Part shown: positions 1 to 10,690 of the stretch, piece after piece
How positions within the stretch are numbered: position 1 is the first letter of the stretch
How the letters are laid out: each line of letters starts with the position of its first letter
Source of the DNA: Adiantum capillus-veneris
Lineage: Eukaryota; Streptophyta; Polypodiopsida; Polypodiales; Pteridaceae
Reading direction: 5' to 3'
Length of the DNA: 64,000 nt
Assembly (NCBI GenBank): GCA_014529385.2
Contig: CM043953.1
Coordinates: 68,260,372-68,324,371 of the forward strand
Translations under genes and position numbers: made by a program
Notes under the pieces: model-generated
Database searches by the model: none
The model's input: the letters and a program-made list of their open reading frames with translations, nothing else
What the model was told of the DNA's origin: nothing

Positions 1-1
1 A

Positions 2-1654
2 GATGAGGACAGTGATAGCACTACCAGCAGTGATGAGGATGCTGATGTTGCATTTCTTTTGATGGATAAAGAAATCCAGGAGTGTGGTTTAGTCGCATTT
101 GCGAATGAGGTTGAAGATGAAAGTGAAGGGCCTTATGAAGTGATTGAAGGGCTGATGCAAACCAAGGTTGAGTTGTCAAAGAAGCAGGAATTAATGACGC
201 AAATGATTAGTGGAGACCTCTCAACTATGGAGAAGGACATATATTTGCACATGCTGGCTAGTTTTCCTGATTTGTTCATTACTTCATATGAAGAGATCAG
301 AGGGTTCAAGGGCAAAGAGATGCATATAGAGCTGAAAGAAGGTGCTAAGCCAGTGCGGCAAAGGCTAAGAAGGATGGGTCAAGAGCAAATGGAAGCCTTG
401 CGGGTAGAGGTGGACAAGTTATTGAAGGCAGGGTTCATAATTCTAGTGGAGACCACAGAATGGGTGAGTCCAGTTGTAGTCAGTCCAAAGAAGGATGGGA
501 AGTGGAGAATTTGTGTGGATTTTAAACCCTTAAACGCAGCCACTAAGAAGAACTCATATCCTCTTCCATTCATCGATCATATCTTGGATTCAGTAGCAGG
601 TTATGAGAGGTACAGTGTGTGTGATGGTTTTTCAGGCTATTTTCAATTGAAGATTGCTCTTAAAGACCGCACAAAGACCACTTTTATTACGCCATGGGGC
701 TGCTATTGCTACACAGTATTGCCATTTGGGTTGTCAAATGGACCTTCCTTCTATCAAGAGAGAGCAAATTGGGTGTTGGAACCATTCATTGGTAGTTGTG
801 TTAAAGCTTTTATGGATGACTTCTGTGTCTATAGCAGTAGGGCTGATCACCATGAGAAGCTGCAGATGGTATTGGCTCGATATGATGAATGTGGAGGACA
901 ACTAAATACAAAGAAATGTCATCTAGCACAGCCAAGGGTGAAGTTATTGGGCCATATGGTGTCAGAAAATGGCATTGAGGCTGATCCAGATAAGGTGAAG
1001 TCTATTATTCTTCTTCCAACACCTATGAGTACGAAGCAATTGGCAACCTTTATACACAAAGTGAAGTACATGGCACGGTTTATTCCATTGTCTTCGTAGC
1101 TTCTTTATCCATTACAGCAAGTGGCAAAGCATGATCCATTGCAATGGGATGACAAGTGTGAAGAAGTGTTTCAAGAGGTGAAAGAGGTGTTAGGGGGGTT
1201 GTCAGCCATGCAGGCTCCTGATTGGGAGAAAGTTTTTTATGTAAATCCATTAGTGGGGGATGATGCCATTGGAGCCATGCTATTGCAAAAGGGGAAGGGC
1301 AGCCATTATATGAGGCCAGTGTATTGTGCAAGCCGAGTGAAGTTGGTAGCGGAGAGAAAGTTATCAAAAGTAGAGCTAGTGATGGCCAGTGTAATATTTG
1401 CTTGTCGACGATTTCGTCATTACTTGCTACCACGGCCTTTTGTTTTCTTGACGAGTTATGCCTTTTTGCCACAGTTAATAAATGGTACTAACATGTCAAA
1501 TGTGGTGAATAAATGGGTAATTGAGTTGCAAGAGTTTGAGTTCTCTTTTCTAGTGGAAGATAGTACAAGGGCTACCCTAGTTGATTTGTTGACCTACAAG
1601 GAGAATCCCCTTATTGTTAAGGAAGAGGTGGTGAGATATCCATTTCATCACTAA
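2..1654 (+). pseudogene. Ty3/gypsy pol fragment: RT plus decayed RNase H (Tat-like)
   Basis: One reading frame runs in from the left edge to 1654, broken only by an in-frame TAG at 1097-1099. It starts with an acidic Ser/Asp/Glu linker and continues into a reverse transcriptase with VDF (near 520), LPFGLSNGPSF (near 720) and the catalytic motif AFMDDFCVYS (about 808-837). After the stop comes an RNase H-like domain (1141-1600) whose first catalytic Asp is replaced (VNPLVGDDAIGAMLLQ) and whose usual T-D-H motif reads TSY. The ending NKWVIELQEFEFSF resembles Tat elements, where this first RNase H is known to decay because a second, archaeal-type RNase H was acquired. That second domain and the integrase are missing here, because the similarity stops near 1654. 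Tat membership is inferred from motifs. Confidence 0.88.
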
Positions 1655-1740
1655 AAGGATTGACACTATGGCTGGGTGTTGGTCGTGGCCCGGGCTCCTT
1701 GAGCAAATCCAAATGCTCCGTAGATCAGCATTTTTTCCAT
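1655..1740. other. Junction between oppositely oriented elements
   Basis: The plus-strand pol ends at 1654 and the minus-strand unknown ORF stops at 1741. Minus-strand translation beyond that stop (MEKMLIYGAF) is still weakly like the other ORF A copy, so the minus-strand element probably extends to about 1660 before being cut off. No target-site duplication was identified. Confidence 0.5.
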
Positions 1741-2514
1741 TTATTTGAGATCCATGGGCTTATACTCACGTCCATACTTATCCGCATATAGAAGTTCACT
1801 TCCATGGTACGTTTCGTAGGAGAAGAGGTACAAGACCTTCTCCATACCCAACTCTCTAAGATGAGGTTCTGTGCAACGAAAGTAGGACTTGGTCCGCCCC
1901 TCTTCGTGCTCGTATATTCCTTTCTCACTTTGGTCCGTCATAACCCTTTTTACCCTCTTTTCAAAGATAAACATGGCCTCGGGAAGGTCTACATGAGGTG
2001 GTTGGTCCTCTCGTTCCATAACCATCTTTCCCCTTGCCATGTTGTCTCCATACTGATTGTAATTTTCAGGGTCTCTGACTATGAGATAGTGTCCACCTTC
2101 CTTGTCTCTATACCTATCGCCATCATCATAAACCTGAACGTTTTCTAGACCTTTAGCAGGTTTCTCTTCAATGCAAACACACTTGCGTCCCCTATTATCG
2201 GCGTAAATGAGGGCTCCGTGTGCGTTTTTTCCTTCTAGAAAGATGGTGGTGTACCTAGGCGTTTGTGTTTGATACATGCTTGCTGAGGTACCACCTACTT
2301 CTGCTATGGTTGGCAGGTGACCTCTTATGCGTGGGTCGGCCATCTCGTAAAGTGAGCGTTTCGAAGAAGTATCGGTGTCGCTACCTTCTTCTATGATTGG
2401 TGCAAGGGAATCTATCCCTGCTTGGTTTATGCTCCCTTCCGTGGATACCAAACTAGCTTGGTCACCTCCTATCCTGAGATCTCTCGGCAAAAGTTTTCCT
2501 GACCGCAAATACAT
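1741..2514 (-). CDS. Unknown retroelement protein ORF A (copy 1, about 257 aa)
   Basis: The open frame could begin at 2541, but I prefer the Met at 2514 because MYLRSGK matches MFLRSGK at the start of the second copy (57146). The protein is acidic and soluble-looking, with no membrane segment, zinc knuckle or protease motif. Regions shared with the second copy are an N-terminal patch ending in DTSSKRS, a central segment with IYADNRGRKCVCIEEKP, and a C-terminal block with YFRCTEPHLRELGMEKVLYLFSYE then YADKYGREY. The motif YAD-x2-GR occurs twice, hinting at an internal duplication. It lies just after the LTR, primer site and leader, where gag normally sits, so it may replace gag. I do not recognise the family. 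The role is unknown. Confidence 0.7.
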   Translation of the reverse strand: MYLRSGKLLPRDLRIGGDQASLVSTEGSINQAGIDSLAPIIEEGSDTDTSSKRSLYEMADPRIRGHLPTIAEVGGTSASMYQTQTPRYTTIFLEGKNAHGALIYADNRGRKCVCIEEKPAKGLENVQVYDDGDRYRDKEGGHYLIVRDPENYNQYGDNMARGKMVMEREDQPPHVDLPEAMFIFEKRVKRVMTDQSEKGIYEHEEGRTKSYFRCTEPHLRELGMEKVLYLFSYETYHGSELLYADKYGREYKPMDLK

Positions 2515-2541
2515 GAATTGACAAGAAAAAGTGCCTTGCAA

Positions 2542-4160
2542 ACCAAACCTCTTATCTGATTGGTCAGCTAGCAGTCTTCTGTGTCGTCACCTTGGTGTCT
2601 GAGTGCTCCTGATACCTAGTTTTAGGCAAGTTGACAAGAACTTTGCCTCTCGGCCGTTTAAGAGTACTCACTGCAATTTAAACACAAATTTGTACAAAAA
2701 ATTTCAAAAAAATTACAGAATTCTGACCAAAAATTGTGCAGTTGGTCTTGAATTTTTCACGGAGTGTTTGACTATGATTCTGGACTCTATTTTGAGCAAC
2801 CAGGGTACCTATGGGATCCTCTCAAGGTGTCCTAGGCACTAGTCTATTCACAGTTCCAAAATTCATCAAGTGGTAGCAATCGCGGTTGGTGCCAAAATGT
2901 TGTGTTTGGGCTCTAGTCAATTTCCACTGACTCCTTATGTCTTGCTGAGTCTGTTGAGCCTATGCATGAAGCTTTTGGACTCTTTTCGGGCAGTTTGGAT
3001 ATCAATCTATTGTTTCAAACTCTGATTTGGTCTCTGTGCTGTTTGGAACTCTTCCACTTGTCCAAACTTGATGGGGAAAGTTGATATGGACTCCTTGTAC
3101 TTCAGCAACCTGGGGATATGGTCAAATTTCCAAAATCATGAAAGTGGAAGCAACCGCAGTTGCTGCCAAAATCACTTGCTGGCAATTTTGCTTATACCAC
3201 TGGATGGCCTGTTCTCTGTGGAGTCTAATGACCCTATGTATGCCCAATTTGGAAAAAGTTTGGGTTGCCAAATGCCAAAATTTCAACCAAAAAGTGCAAC
3301 TTTGCAAAAATTGCTCCTTTGATCAAGATTTTGGGTATTTGATCCTGTGGAAAGTGGTTTTGGGGTCCCTTGGACCTTGGGCACCTGTGGCTATTGCCTG
3401 TTCCCTGAAATGAGCCAAGTGCCAGCAACCGCGGTTGGTGCCAACTGGGGCTTTTGCAACTCTGGATGCTTGCTGTGGATTCCACACCTCTTGGGCTTTC
3501 CAATGATGCCTTGCACCTGTCAATTAGACACTCCTAGCATGTACAACTTCAAGTTTTTGTATTTCAAGACCGCTTCACAAAATTTGATCAATCTTTGCAC
3601 AAATTAACTCAAAAAGCAACCAAATTTTCCAGATTAGCTTTACTAGTGCATATGCAAGTGTGCAAACAAGAAATTTCCAATTCGGCACTCAAAATCATAA
3701 AATACGCACACTTAGCGTTTTTGGTCACTTTATGGTATCAAAGAGTCGCGTTATGGTGTCCAAGGCGATCTTTGCACTCTTGTGACGCACCAAAATGATA
3801 CCTAAACTAATGCTACTCCTAATGCTAAGCTACTAGGGGGTGGTGGTGTGATATGCACAAGCAAATATGACGTAAACGACAAAAATGTAAAAAACGCTCT
3901 GAACCAAAATCAACCGCAACACGCAAGCGATCTCCTAACTCCAAATGAGGACTCAATGCACCGATCACTAAAACCACACTAAACTATACTAGCCTATAAG
4001 GTAACCTAAGAAGAACTCCAGTCTCCTCGGTCCACCTGAGAGCTCGGTAAGCCTCACCATCTCTCCTAACCTAATATGTAAGCAAAAATAACTGTTACAC
4101 GTGGAAACAGATAGAGAAGAACCTCACCGCGACTCCCTCCGTCTAGTGTAAGTCCTACAT
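2542..4160 (-). other. Non-coding leader of the minus-strand LTR element
   Basis: About 1.6 kb between the primer site and ORF A without a credible gene. It contains diverged repeated segments centred on a 12-bp palindrome, listed separately. By position it is the 5' untranslated leader of the minus-strand transcript. Confidence 0.6.
2877..3437. repeat. Three copies of palindrome CAACCGCGGTTG in the leader
   Basis: The palindrome is perfect at 3426-3437 and has near copies at 2877-2888 (CAATCGCGGTTG) and 3151-3162 (CAACCGCAGTTG). Each is preceded by AG or AAG and followed by a GTGCCA or CTGCCA block, so a unit of about 22 bp is conserved. Spacing is about 275 bp. A fourth copy lies in the LTR at 4520-4531 (CAACCGCAATTG, followed by CCGCCA). 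Confidence 0.75.
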
Positions 4161-4177
4161 CCCCGGAAACGGCGCCA
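4161..4177 (-). other. Primer-binding site, tRNA-Asp type
   Basis: On the minus strand this reads TGGCGCCGTTTCCGGGG, one base after the LTR end (...GCCAACA, then T). It differs at one position from the usual plant tRNA-Asp primer site TGGCGCCGTTGCCGGGG. It fixes the orientation: the LTR on its right is the 5' LTR of a minus-strand element. Confidence 0.85.
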
Positions 4178-4178
4178 A

Positions 4179-5180
4179 TGTTGGCGGATCGCCGAGATCG
4201 AACGATGTAGTGAAGCGAGAACTCAAACCAACATACAATATGTCAATCCGAGGGTGTAGCTGACCCGACTAGTGCATGGAAACATCGCATGCTATGTCCT
4301 AGACGACAAAGCAAGGAGGAGGAAGAGTCACGAATGTCCTACAGGCGAAACAGATGCAAAAACTGCAAAAGTCTCCTACGAGCGTATCGAGCTCTCTAAT
4401 GGTCAAATGGATATGAAACGAAGTCCAATCATCATGAAACTTAGGAACCTAGGCCTTAAGACTATGGGGAATGCGTTTCTGGGCTCAAATCCGACATTTC
4501 AAAAAATGGCCTATATGGACAACCGCAATTGCCGCCACACCTAACCTCACTCAAATCGAATGATTGAGGGCTTGGAAGGCTTAGCTTTACCACCTAGAAC
4601 CTATGTCTATGATCGGAATCGCAATACACATCACACATAACGCACAATGAGCAAAACACACAAGAGGGCGACCTAGAGCTTCAACCGCTCATTGCGTCAC
4701 GTATACACACTCAAAACCAACATCATGATAATCAACATGAAGCTAAGAGCATATAGAAGCAACGTATGAAAGGTCTTTGCATTAGCATACCCATGGGCAA
4801 AACCGTGAGCGCGCAGGCGTAGGTGAGCTCTCTTCACCAAGCTCCCAGAAATTACAAGTGAGTTGTCTGTGAAAAATAGAGCTTTTGGCTTATATACCTA
4901 CTTCCAAATTGGCTCACAATTGATAATTAGAGCGGGGGTTTGAGATTACTGATCACTAGAGTCCGGCTATGGCTCATCTAATCATTTACAGGGATTTACA
5001 AGGCTCTATGGGCTCGGAACGAGTCCTGTCATTTAAAAATAATCCCGTCATTTAAATTACAACACCGGATCCAGGCGCAAAAATGTTGTACACACATACA
5101 CATGGGTTTGAAGGGGACTCCTGCTTATCTTCTGCTCTTTATCGGCATCTTTTGACGGTCATTCCGTACTCCCGTCAACA
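4179..5180 (-). mobile_element. 5' LTR of a minus-strand LTR retrotransposon
   Basis: The inner end is defined by the primer site; the LTR ends ...CCGCCAACA on the minus strand. A minus-strand TATA box (TATATAAGCC) is at 4889-4896. The outer end is uncertain: TGTTGACGGG ending at 5180 and TGTTGTAATT ending at 5064 both give a TG start and short inverted ends. The partner 3' LTR is not in the window, since the element is truncated near 1.66 kb. Confidence 0.65.
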
Positions 5181-6156
5181 TGTGTACCTCTTATGGTGCA
5201 TGCACCACACACACACTTGCACTCTAGATAAAAGTGGATATTGTTGGTTTTTTTCTTCTCCACATCGTCACTTTTGTTATCCCTTTTAGGAGTGTTGCTC
5301 AAACTCACGAAGAGTGTGATCTGTGAAGTTCCACACTAAGTCATTGACCATTGTCACATTTTTGACCCACCATAGGTTCTCTCTGGCATTCCTGTGCTCA
5401 CCCATCTCAGTAGAAACCATCACAGGTTCTCTCCCCTTGCTGCGTAATCACACACAGTGGGTTACACATGCATGCAAGTATGATTGATCTTCCTCTCTCA
5501 CTACTTGTAATCTTTGAATGGCCATTCTCTATGTGGTCAAGCTGGCATCCCAACATCAGAACCAGACGATGGATTTTTCAGTCTCACATCAGACTCAGAT
5601 AGGGGAATTTTTCAGAAATTTTGGAATCTTGCCAAAATTCAAGAAAGAAGAGAATGATGTAGATGGCTAGATAATCACCATGAGGGAACATGTTCTTAGA
5701 AGATGGGAAGCGAATTAGTTAGTAATTACTAGAGTAATTACTACAGTAAACCCGAAGTGTATAAATAGGGCCCATTACATTATTATCGTGTGGGAAATTG
5801 TTATCACTTGTATTAGCGCTTTGGGCTATAATTGTACTTGAGCATTAGTGGTAGTATTGTCGGCTGTACTTTCTCTCTGTAATCATATTTGCTGTAATCT
5901 TGATCTGTAATCTCAATCATGGAATATATTTCAGTGATACTTACTTCTCGTCCAATATTCTGAATCTGAACCTTATTCCAGTGTATAAGTCTGATTTTTA
6001 TTTCAGTATCCACATCTCAGTCTAGTCTCTGATTTCTGTCCAGTCTGCTGTCTGAAATCTTCCCACACTAGTAGTCTGAAATCTTCCCACACTAGTAGCC
6101 GAAATCCTTCAACACTGGAATTAGCTGTCTCAAGAGATCAACTCCAATTCCACGTA
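5181..6156 (+). other. Intergenic stretch, possible LTR remnant
   Basis: No gene seen. A canonical TATA box (TATAAATAG, 5760-5768) and a tandem repeat of about 24 bp (GTCTGAAATCTTCCCACACT, two full copies and a partial one, about 6050-6110) suggest a solo or truncated LTR. I could not fix its ends or find a target-site duplication. Confidence 0.35.
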
Positions 6157-6947
6157 CCATATCGGCGGTAATACACCATACTATGGTTGCCTCTCAAATC
6201 AATTTCCAAACAGGGGCTAAAAGAAATAATAAGCCCATGAAAAACAACGGTTCCAACGAGCCTAAGGGGAAGGACAATGTCCAAAAGTCTCCTAAGGGCA
6301 ACTCCAACAAAGCTAAAGAGAAGGGAGTTTACAAAGGTAAAAACAAACTCTCCTGAAGAGCTTGAGCGTTATCGCAAGGACAATCGGTGTTTCAAGTGCG
6401 GCGAACAGGGCATGCGTACCCCGCTTGTCCCCAAAAGAACAACCACCAAGATCCTCCTAGAGCTATCTTGGTTGAAATCCAAGAGGAGGAGACTCGCCAA
6501 ACTCACCACAAAGGATCTCCTCTATGCCATGCTTGGGGAAAGGTAAGAGAACATGATGCTTTTATTCTCTTTGACCCTAGTTCTACTCATAATTTTATAT
6601 CTATAGAGTTGGCCACCAAGCTAGGCATACAAGCCTACGAGATGGGAGTTGTCCTACCCGCAGACGGTGCTTTCAAGGGGCAAGAAGCTTTAGTCACTCC
6701 CTTAATTGGGAAATTGAGGCTTCATGTCCAAAGCTATGTGGACAAAGAGGACTTCTTTATCTCTCCTCTCAATCAAGAGGATGTAATCCTAGGGGCACCA
6801 TGGTTTGATCGCCTGACTGCCAATGTTAAATTCCTTGAAAGGAGAATCTCCTTTAAGTTCAGGGAAAAAGACATGTATATAGATGCTAAGGAAATGGGTA
6901 ACACTATCCCCATTGTACACATACACCAGCTTTCAACAAGTCAATAA
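6157..6947 (+). pseudogene. Chromovirus copy 1: gag C-terminus, zinc knuckle and protease
   Basis: Starts abruptly inside gag; homology to copy 2 begins around 29930. A CCHC zinc knuckle (CFKCGEQG then HAYPAC) is cut by a one-base deletion near 6407, so its halves lie in two frames. The aspartic protease site reads FDPSSTHNFIS near 6570, with the downstream hallmark VILGAPWFD near 6787. A two-base insertion (ACAC for AC) near 6922 then breaks the frame before RT. Copy 2 has the uninterrupted sequence at both lesions. Non-functional. Confidence 0.88.
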
Positions 6948-6961
6948 AGAGCTCTATTTCC

Positions 6962-8302
6962 ATGTACATGATTTTTGTTAAAGACTCTCAACATGAACCT
7001 AATGCTTTAGCAAAAGAAAATAAAAGCAACCAAAAGAAATTAGAGTTATCCAATTTTCTCAAGGGGTTTCAAGATGTCTTTATTGACGACATCCCTTGTG
7101 AGCTACCTCCTAAACGAGGTAATGATGACCATGCAATTGAACTTCTTCCAGGAAGTTCACTGCCTAACAAAACTCCTTATAGAGTTTCTCAAGCTCAACA
7201 AGAGGAGATTATGCGGCAAGTGCATGAGTTAGTTGAGAAGGGCATGGTTATGCCTAGCTCATCTCCATTTTGCTCACCTGTGCTATTAGTGCAAAAGAAA
7301 GACGGCACATATCGTATGTGTGTCGACTATATAGCACTAAATAGGATCACTATCAAGAATAGGTTTCCCATTCCACGGGTAGAAGACCTATTTGATAGGC
7401 TACAAAGATCGACCTACTTCAGTAGGATTGACCTAAAAAGTGGCTATCATCAAATAAGGATAGTTGATCAAGACATTGTAAAGACCGCATTTTGCACCAC
7501 ATTTGATCTTTACGAATACATTGTCATGCCTTTTGGCTTGACCAAAGCACCAGCCACATTCAACCGCTTGATGGAGAAGCTGTTCAGGCCTCATCGAACC
7601 TTCACTGGAGTGTTATTTGATGATATTATCATCTACTCTAATTCGTTAGACGAACACAAGCAACACCTCCAGGTAATATTTCAAGTTTTAAGAGAGAATA
7701 AACTTTATGTTAATCTAAAGAAAAGTGAATTTTTCTTGCAAGAGATTCATTATTTAGGTCACATTATCTCTCAAGATGGCATCCAAATGGATCCATCAAA
7801 GTTAGAGGTAATAAAAGGATGGCCTAAACCAAGGAATCTCCATGAACTAAGAAGCTTTATAGGTATGTGTGCATACTATAGACGCTTCATAGAAAAGTTC
7901 TCACAAATTGCGGGACCATTACATGACCTAACAAAGAAAAGCGTTAGGTATACATGGTCTGCTAAGGAGAACAATGCTTTTGAAAAGCTTAAAGAAAAGC
8001 TTATCTCTCAACCTGTGCTTACACTATCGGATCTCTCAACACCATTTGAGGTCCAATGTGATGCTTGTGGTGATTTCCTTGGAGTTGTTTTGCTTCAAGA
8101 AGGGCACACCATAGGCTATGAAAGTCGAAGGCTTGACCCTGTTGAGAAAGCTCTAGGCATATACGAAAAGGAACTCCTTGCAGTTCTACATGCCTTAGAC
8201 TCATGGAAGCACTATTTATTGGGGACTCCTTTCATTCTGCGAATGGATCATCAAAGTCTTAAGTACTTCATGACACAACCAAGCTCTCCGACAAACAAAT
8301 GA
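6962..8302 (+). pseudogene. Chromovirus copy 1: reverse transcriptase and RNase H
   Basis: 446 codons open. RT motifs: YRMCVDYIALNR near 7310, YFSRIDLKSGYHQI near 7415, [16 protein letters not shown] near 7528 and catalytic VLFDDIIIYS near 7610. YLGHIISQDGI and SFIGMCAYYRRFI follow. RNase H keeps its acidic residues: CDACGDFLG, YEKELLAVLHAL, MDHQSL, and VADALSRR in the next frame. The frame is lost at about 8278 by a one-base deletion (copy 2 has one extra base there) and resumes in another frame at 8299. Otherwise well preserved, so decay is fairly recent. Confidence 0.92.
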
Positions 8303-8880
8303 GGTGGGCAAATTTCCTTTGGAAATTTGATTTTCATATTGCTCACATTGTTGGCAAGCATAATCAAGTAGCAGACGCACTCTCAAGACGGCCGAGAGTG
8401 AATGTGGTTTCCATAGCATTTCACAATGATCTATCTTCAATGATAGATGAGTATGCTATTGATTCCGATTTTGGAGATGTGATTTCAGCCCTTGCATTAG
8501 GGAAGAAAGAAGAACCATTTACTTTACAAGCTGGTTATCTTCTCTATGGCAATAGAATATGCGTTACTAACTCACTTCGTGAGAAAGTAATGTATGAATC
8601 TCATGCTCCTCCTTACGCGGGGCATAGAGGGCTTCAGTCTACCCTAAAGGGAATTGAAACATATTTCTATTGGCCTACCATGAAAGTGAACATAAAAGAG
8701 TATGTTTCTAAATGTGTGGTATGTTGATAGAGGGAAGCAACCTGGATTGCTTCAAACCTTGCCAATCCCTAATTCATCATGGGAGAGCATATCCATGGAT
8801 TTTATCTCTGGATTGCCTAAGTCTATCCATTTGGAATACGGGAATATGGACAATAGTAGATAGGTTCAGTAAACTCAGTG
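8299..8880 (+). pseudogene. Chromovirus copy 1: RNase H end and truncated integrase
   Basis: Continues RNase H (KHNQVADALSRR), then a linker and the integrase zinc finger (SHAPPYAGHRG then KCVVC, an H-H-C-C pattern, 8600-8725). After a TGA at 8725 the frame shifts; [10 protein letters not shown] (first catalytic Asp, near 8797) and TIVDRFSKL (near 8850) of the core are visible. Similarity stops abruptly at about 8880, so the remaining catalytic residues, the C-terminal domain and the 3' LTR are absent. Confidence 0.85.
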
Positions 8881-9079
8881 GTGCATCCACTAGAGTGTCC
8901 CTAGGGCCAACCACAACGATGGATTTCTCAACCACCTTATCGAGCCCCCTGGAATACACGAGCCAAAGTGATTTTCCTTCCGATGTAGAGTTCATGGTGA
9001 CACCCTTCTGCTCCTTGGCATCCTTGATAAAGGACCCAATGTGTAGGTGTGGTAGGTGGAGCTCCTCCAAATCAGGTTC
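8881..9079 (-). pseudogene. C-terminal piece of a split unknown gene
   Basis: Minus-strand frame reading DLEELHLPHLHIGSFIKDAK and on to the chromovirus break at 8880. Its upstream part lies at 16202-16350. Removing the LTR element 9080-16201 and one GGTTC copy joins the frames without a stop (FFVSEEP continues into DLEELH). The product is not recognised, and the 3' end is lost at the junction with the chromovirus. Confidence 0.55.
9075..9079. repeat. Target-site duplication GGTTC (left)
   Basis: GGTTC immediately precedes the LTR start TGTAAGG. The same five bases follow the element end at 16202-16206. Confidence 0.92.
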
Positions 9080-9573
9080 TGTAAGGTCTCTAACCCCGAC
9101 CAAAAAAGAGCACCATTGTACCATGAAATGAATATAATGAAAAAAGTTACTCGGGGACTGCTAAATATGGCAGGTACTCGGGCCTCGGGGGCTGCTAAAT
9201 ATGGCAGGTACTCGGGCCAGTACGCCTTAGTTAGAGCACCGTATAGCAATTTACGGCATCAAAATCCGACTCGTATGACCCGTTTTAGCCTAAAACCAAA
9301 TTTTCCCAAAATTGGCCGGGGAGGTACCAGGGGCCAGGGGCTGTGTGGGAACAAGTCCCAGGCCACTCCAGATCAGCTTTAGCAACTAGGGGGCGCCTTT
9401 TGTCTTTGTGGGAGTCCCGGTAAAGCTGCCAAGCCAGTAACTAAGTCTCAGAGCCAGTTAACCAAGCCAACCTGACACTTGGTGGGTAGGGGAAATGGAC
9501 TTGCCAATGTAGAGACTGAGTGCTCCTGCAGATGCATTTAGCAAGGCTGGTCGATTTTCAGCCTGTAGGAGCC

Positions 9574-9581
9574 TATTTAAA
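9574..9581 (+). promoter_or_regulatory. LTR TATA box
   Basis: TATTTAAA, followed nine bases later by the CA run. With the usual 25-30 bp spacing, transcription would start at about 9605, inside the microsatellite. The 3' LTR has the same box at 14056-14063. Confidence 0.6.
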
Positions 9582-9587
9582 GGCTTA

Positions 9588-9589
<2 letters not shown>

Positions 9590-9683
<94 letters not shown>
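9590..9683. repeat. CA microsatellite in 5' LTR (47 units)
   Basis: Uninterrupted CA for 94 bp, then a shorter imperfect CA stretch to 9729. The 3' LTR has only 21 units at the same place, so length has changed since insertion. Confidence 0.97.
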
Positions 9684-9686
<3 letters not shown>

Positions 9687-10549
9687 GCTCACACACACAG
9701 TGCACACACACACACACACCTACACACACCATGGGAAGGTGCTACCGGAACATACACCTTTTGAAGGAGAAGCAAGGAGGGAGGTGCTGTCGAATTCTCG
9801 CCCCAAGAAGCTCGATTAGATCAGAGAATTGAGAAGATTATCAGCTCTTAATCACGGTAACCACGGTTTAATTAATGCCTTCCGTAAATTCTTTACATTA
9901 CCATCTAAATTCCTCGTCTATTATGCTTATTCCTAGTCATAATTCTCTATAATTACTCTCTAATTTCTCCTTAACCATATTCTATTATGTAATCATCATC
10001 CCATAGCTGAATTATCAGCCATTCATCACTCTTGATTAATGATTAGTGCATGATTATTAGAATTTTCTCTCTCTAAGTAGCATAGTAATTAATCGCTAAG
10101 CAGGTAATTGTGTAGATTGATGAGAATCACTCTTTCTATCACTCATTAATATTGTAGCTAAATTAAATTCAATTCTCTTATGCACTAAGATGTAATTAAG
10201 AAAAAATTAATCCGTCATTAAGTCTCTAAGAGTTGACTTTCCTCACACCTATGCATAAGGTGAATCTGCACCATCTATTTGCTAGGAAAGAGATTAATCA
10301 TACTTAATTCATCTCTCTGGTAATTCCATTAGTGAAATCCTATTATTATTAATCATGTAAGCCGAGTAATTATCTTTAGAGCCGGTTTCCATAGGATTAT
10401 GTGTCATCCATAATGATTGCTATATGGAAAAATCTAGACCTCTCATATAAGAGGGATTAATTGATGTTGCTAATCTATCTATTGGGTTGTTATGACGCTT
10501 GCGAACCTTAGATTTTTCTCCAAGCTTATTATTTAAAGTAGTGAGTAAA

Positions 10550-10690
10550 ATGGCTCCGGTTAAGAGAACTCGCCTCGGTGGTGCCCACGACCGCGAGGCA
10601 GGGACAAGCAATGTCAATGGAAAGGGAAAAGCTCGGATGGAGGAACAAATACCGGCCATCTCACGGGCCATCGACGAAGAAATGGAAGAG
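10550..10690 (+). CDS. Predicted gag exon 1, inside the 5' LTR (47 codons)
   Basis: An ATG at 10550 (context AAAATGGC) opens 47 codons rich in Lys, Arg and Glu, beginning MAPVKRTRLGG. They end exactly at GAG|GTAGGT, a good plant 5' splice site; without splicing the frame stops at 10720. Splicing to the acceptor at 12275-12276 joins phase 0 to phase 0 into the gag frame. The same exon is intact in the 3' LTR (14981-15121). That this is the gag start is an inference from frame and splice-site fit; no transcript evidence is available. Confidence 0.65.

Noticed and set aside
9458-9819. Open frames on both strands through the CA run (Cys-Val and His-Thr repeats)
   Set aside because: Artefacts of a dinucleotide repeat; no start context, homology or conservation. 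The same holds at 13941-14263 and 25007-25336.
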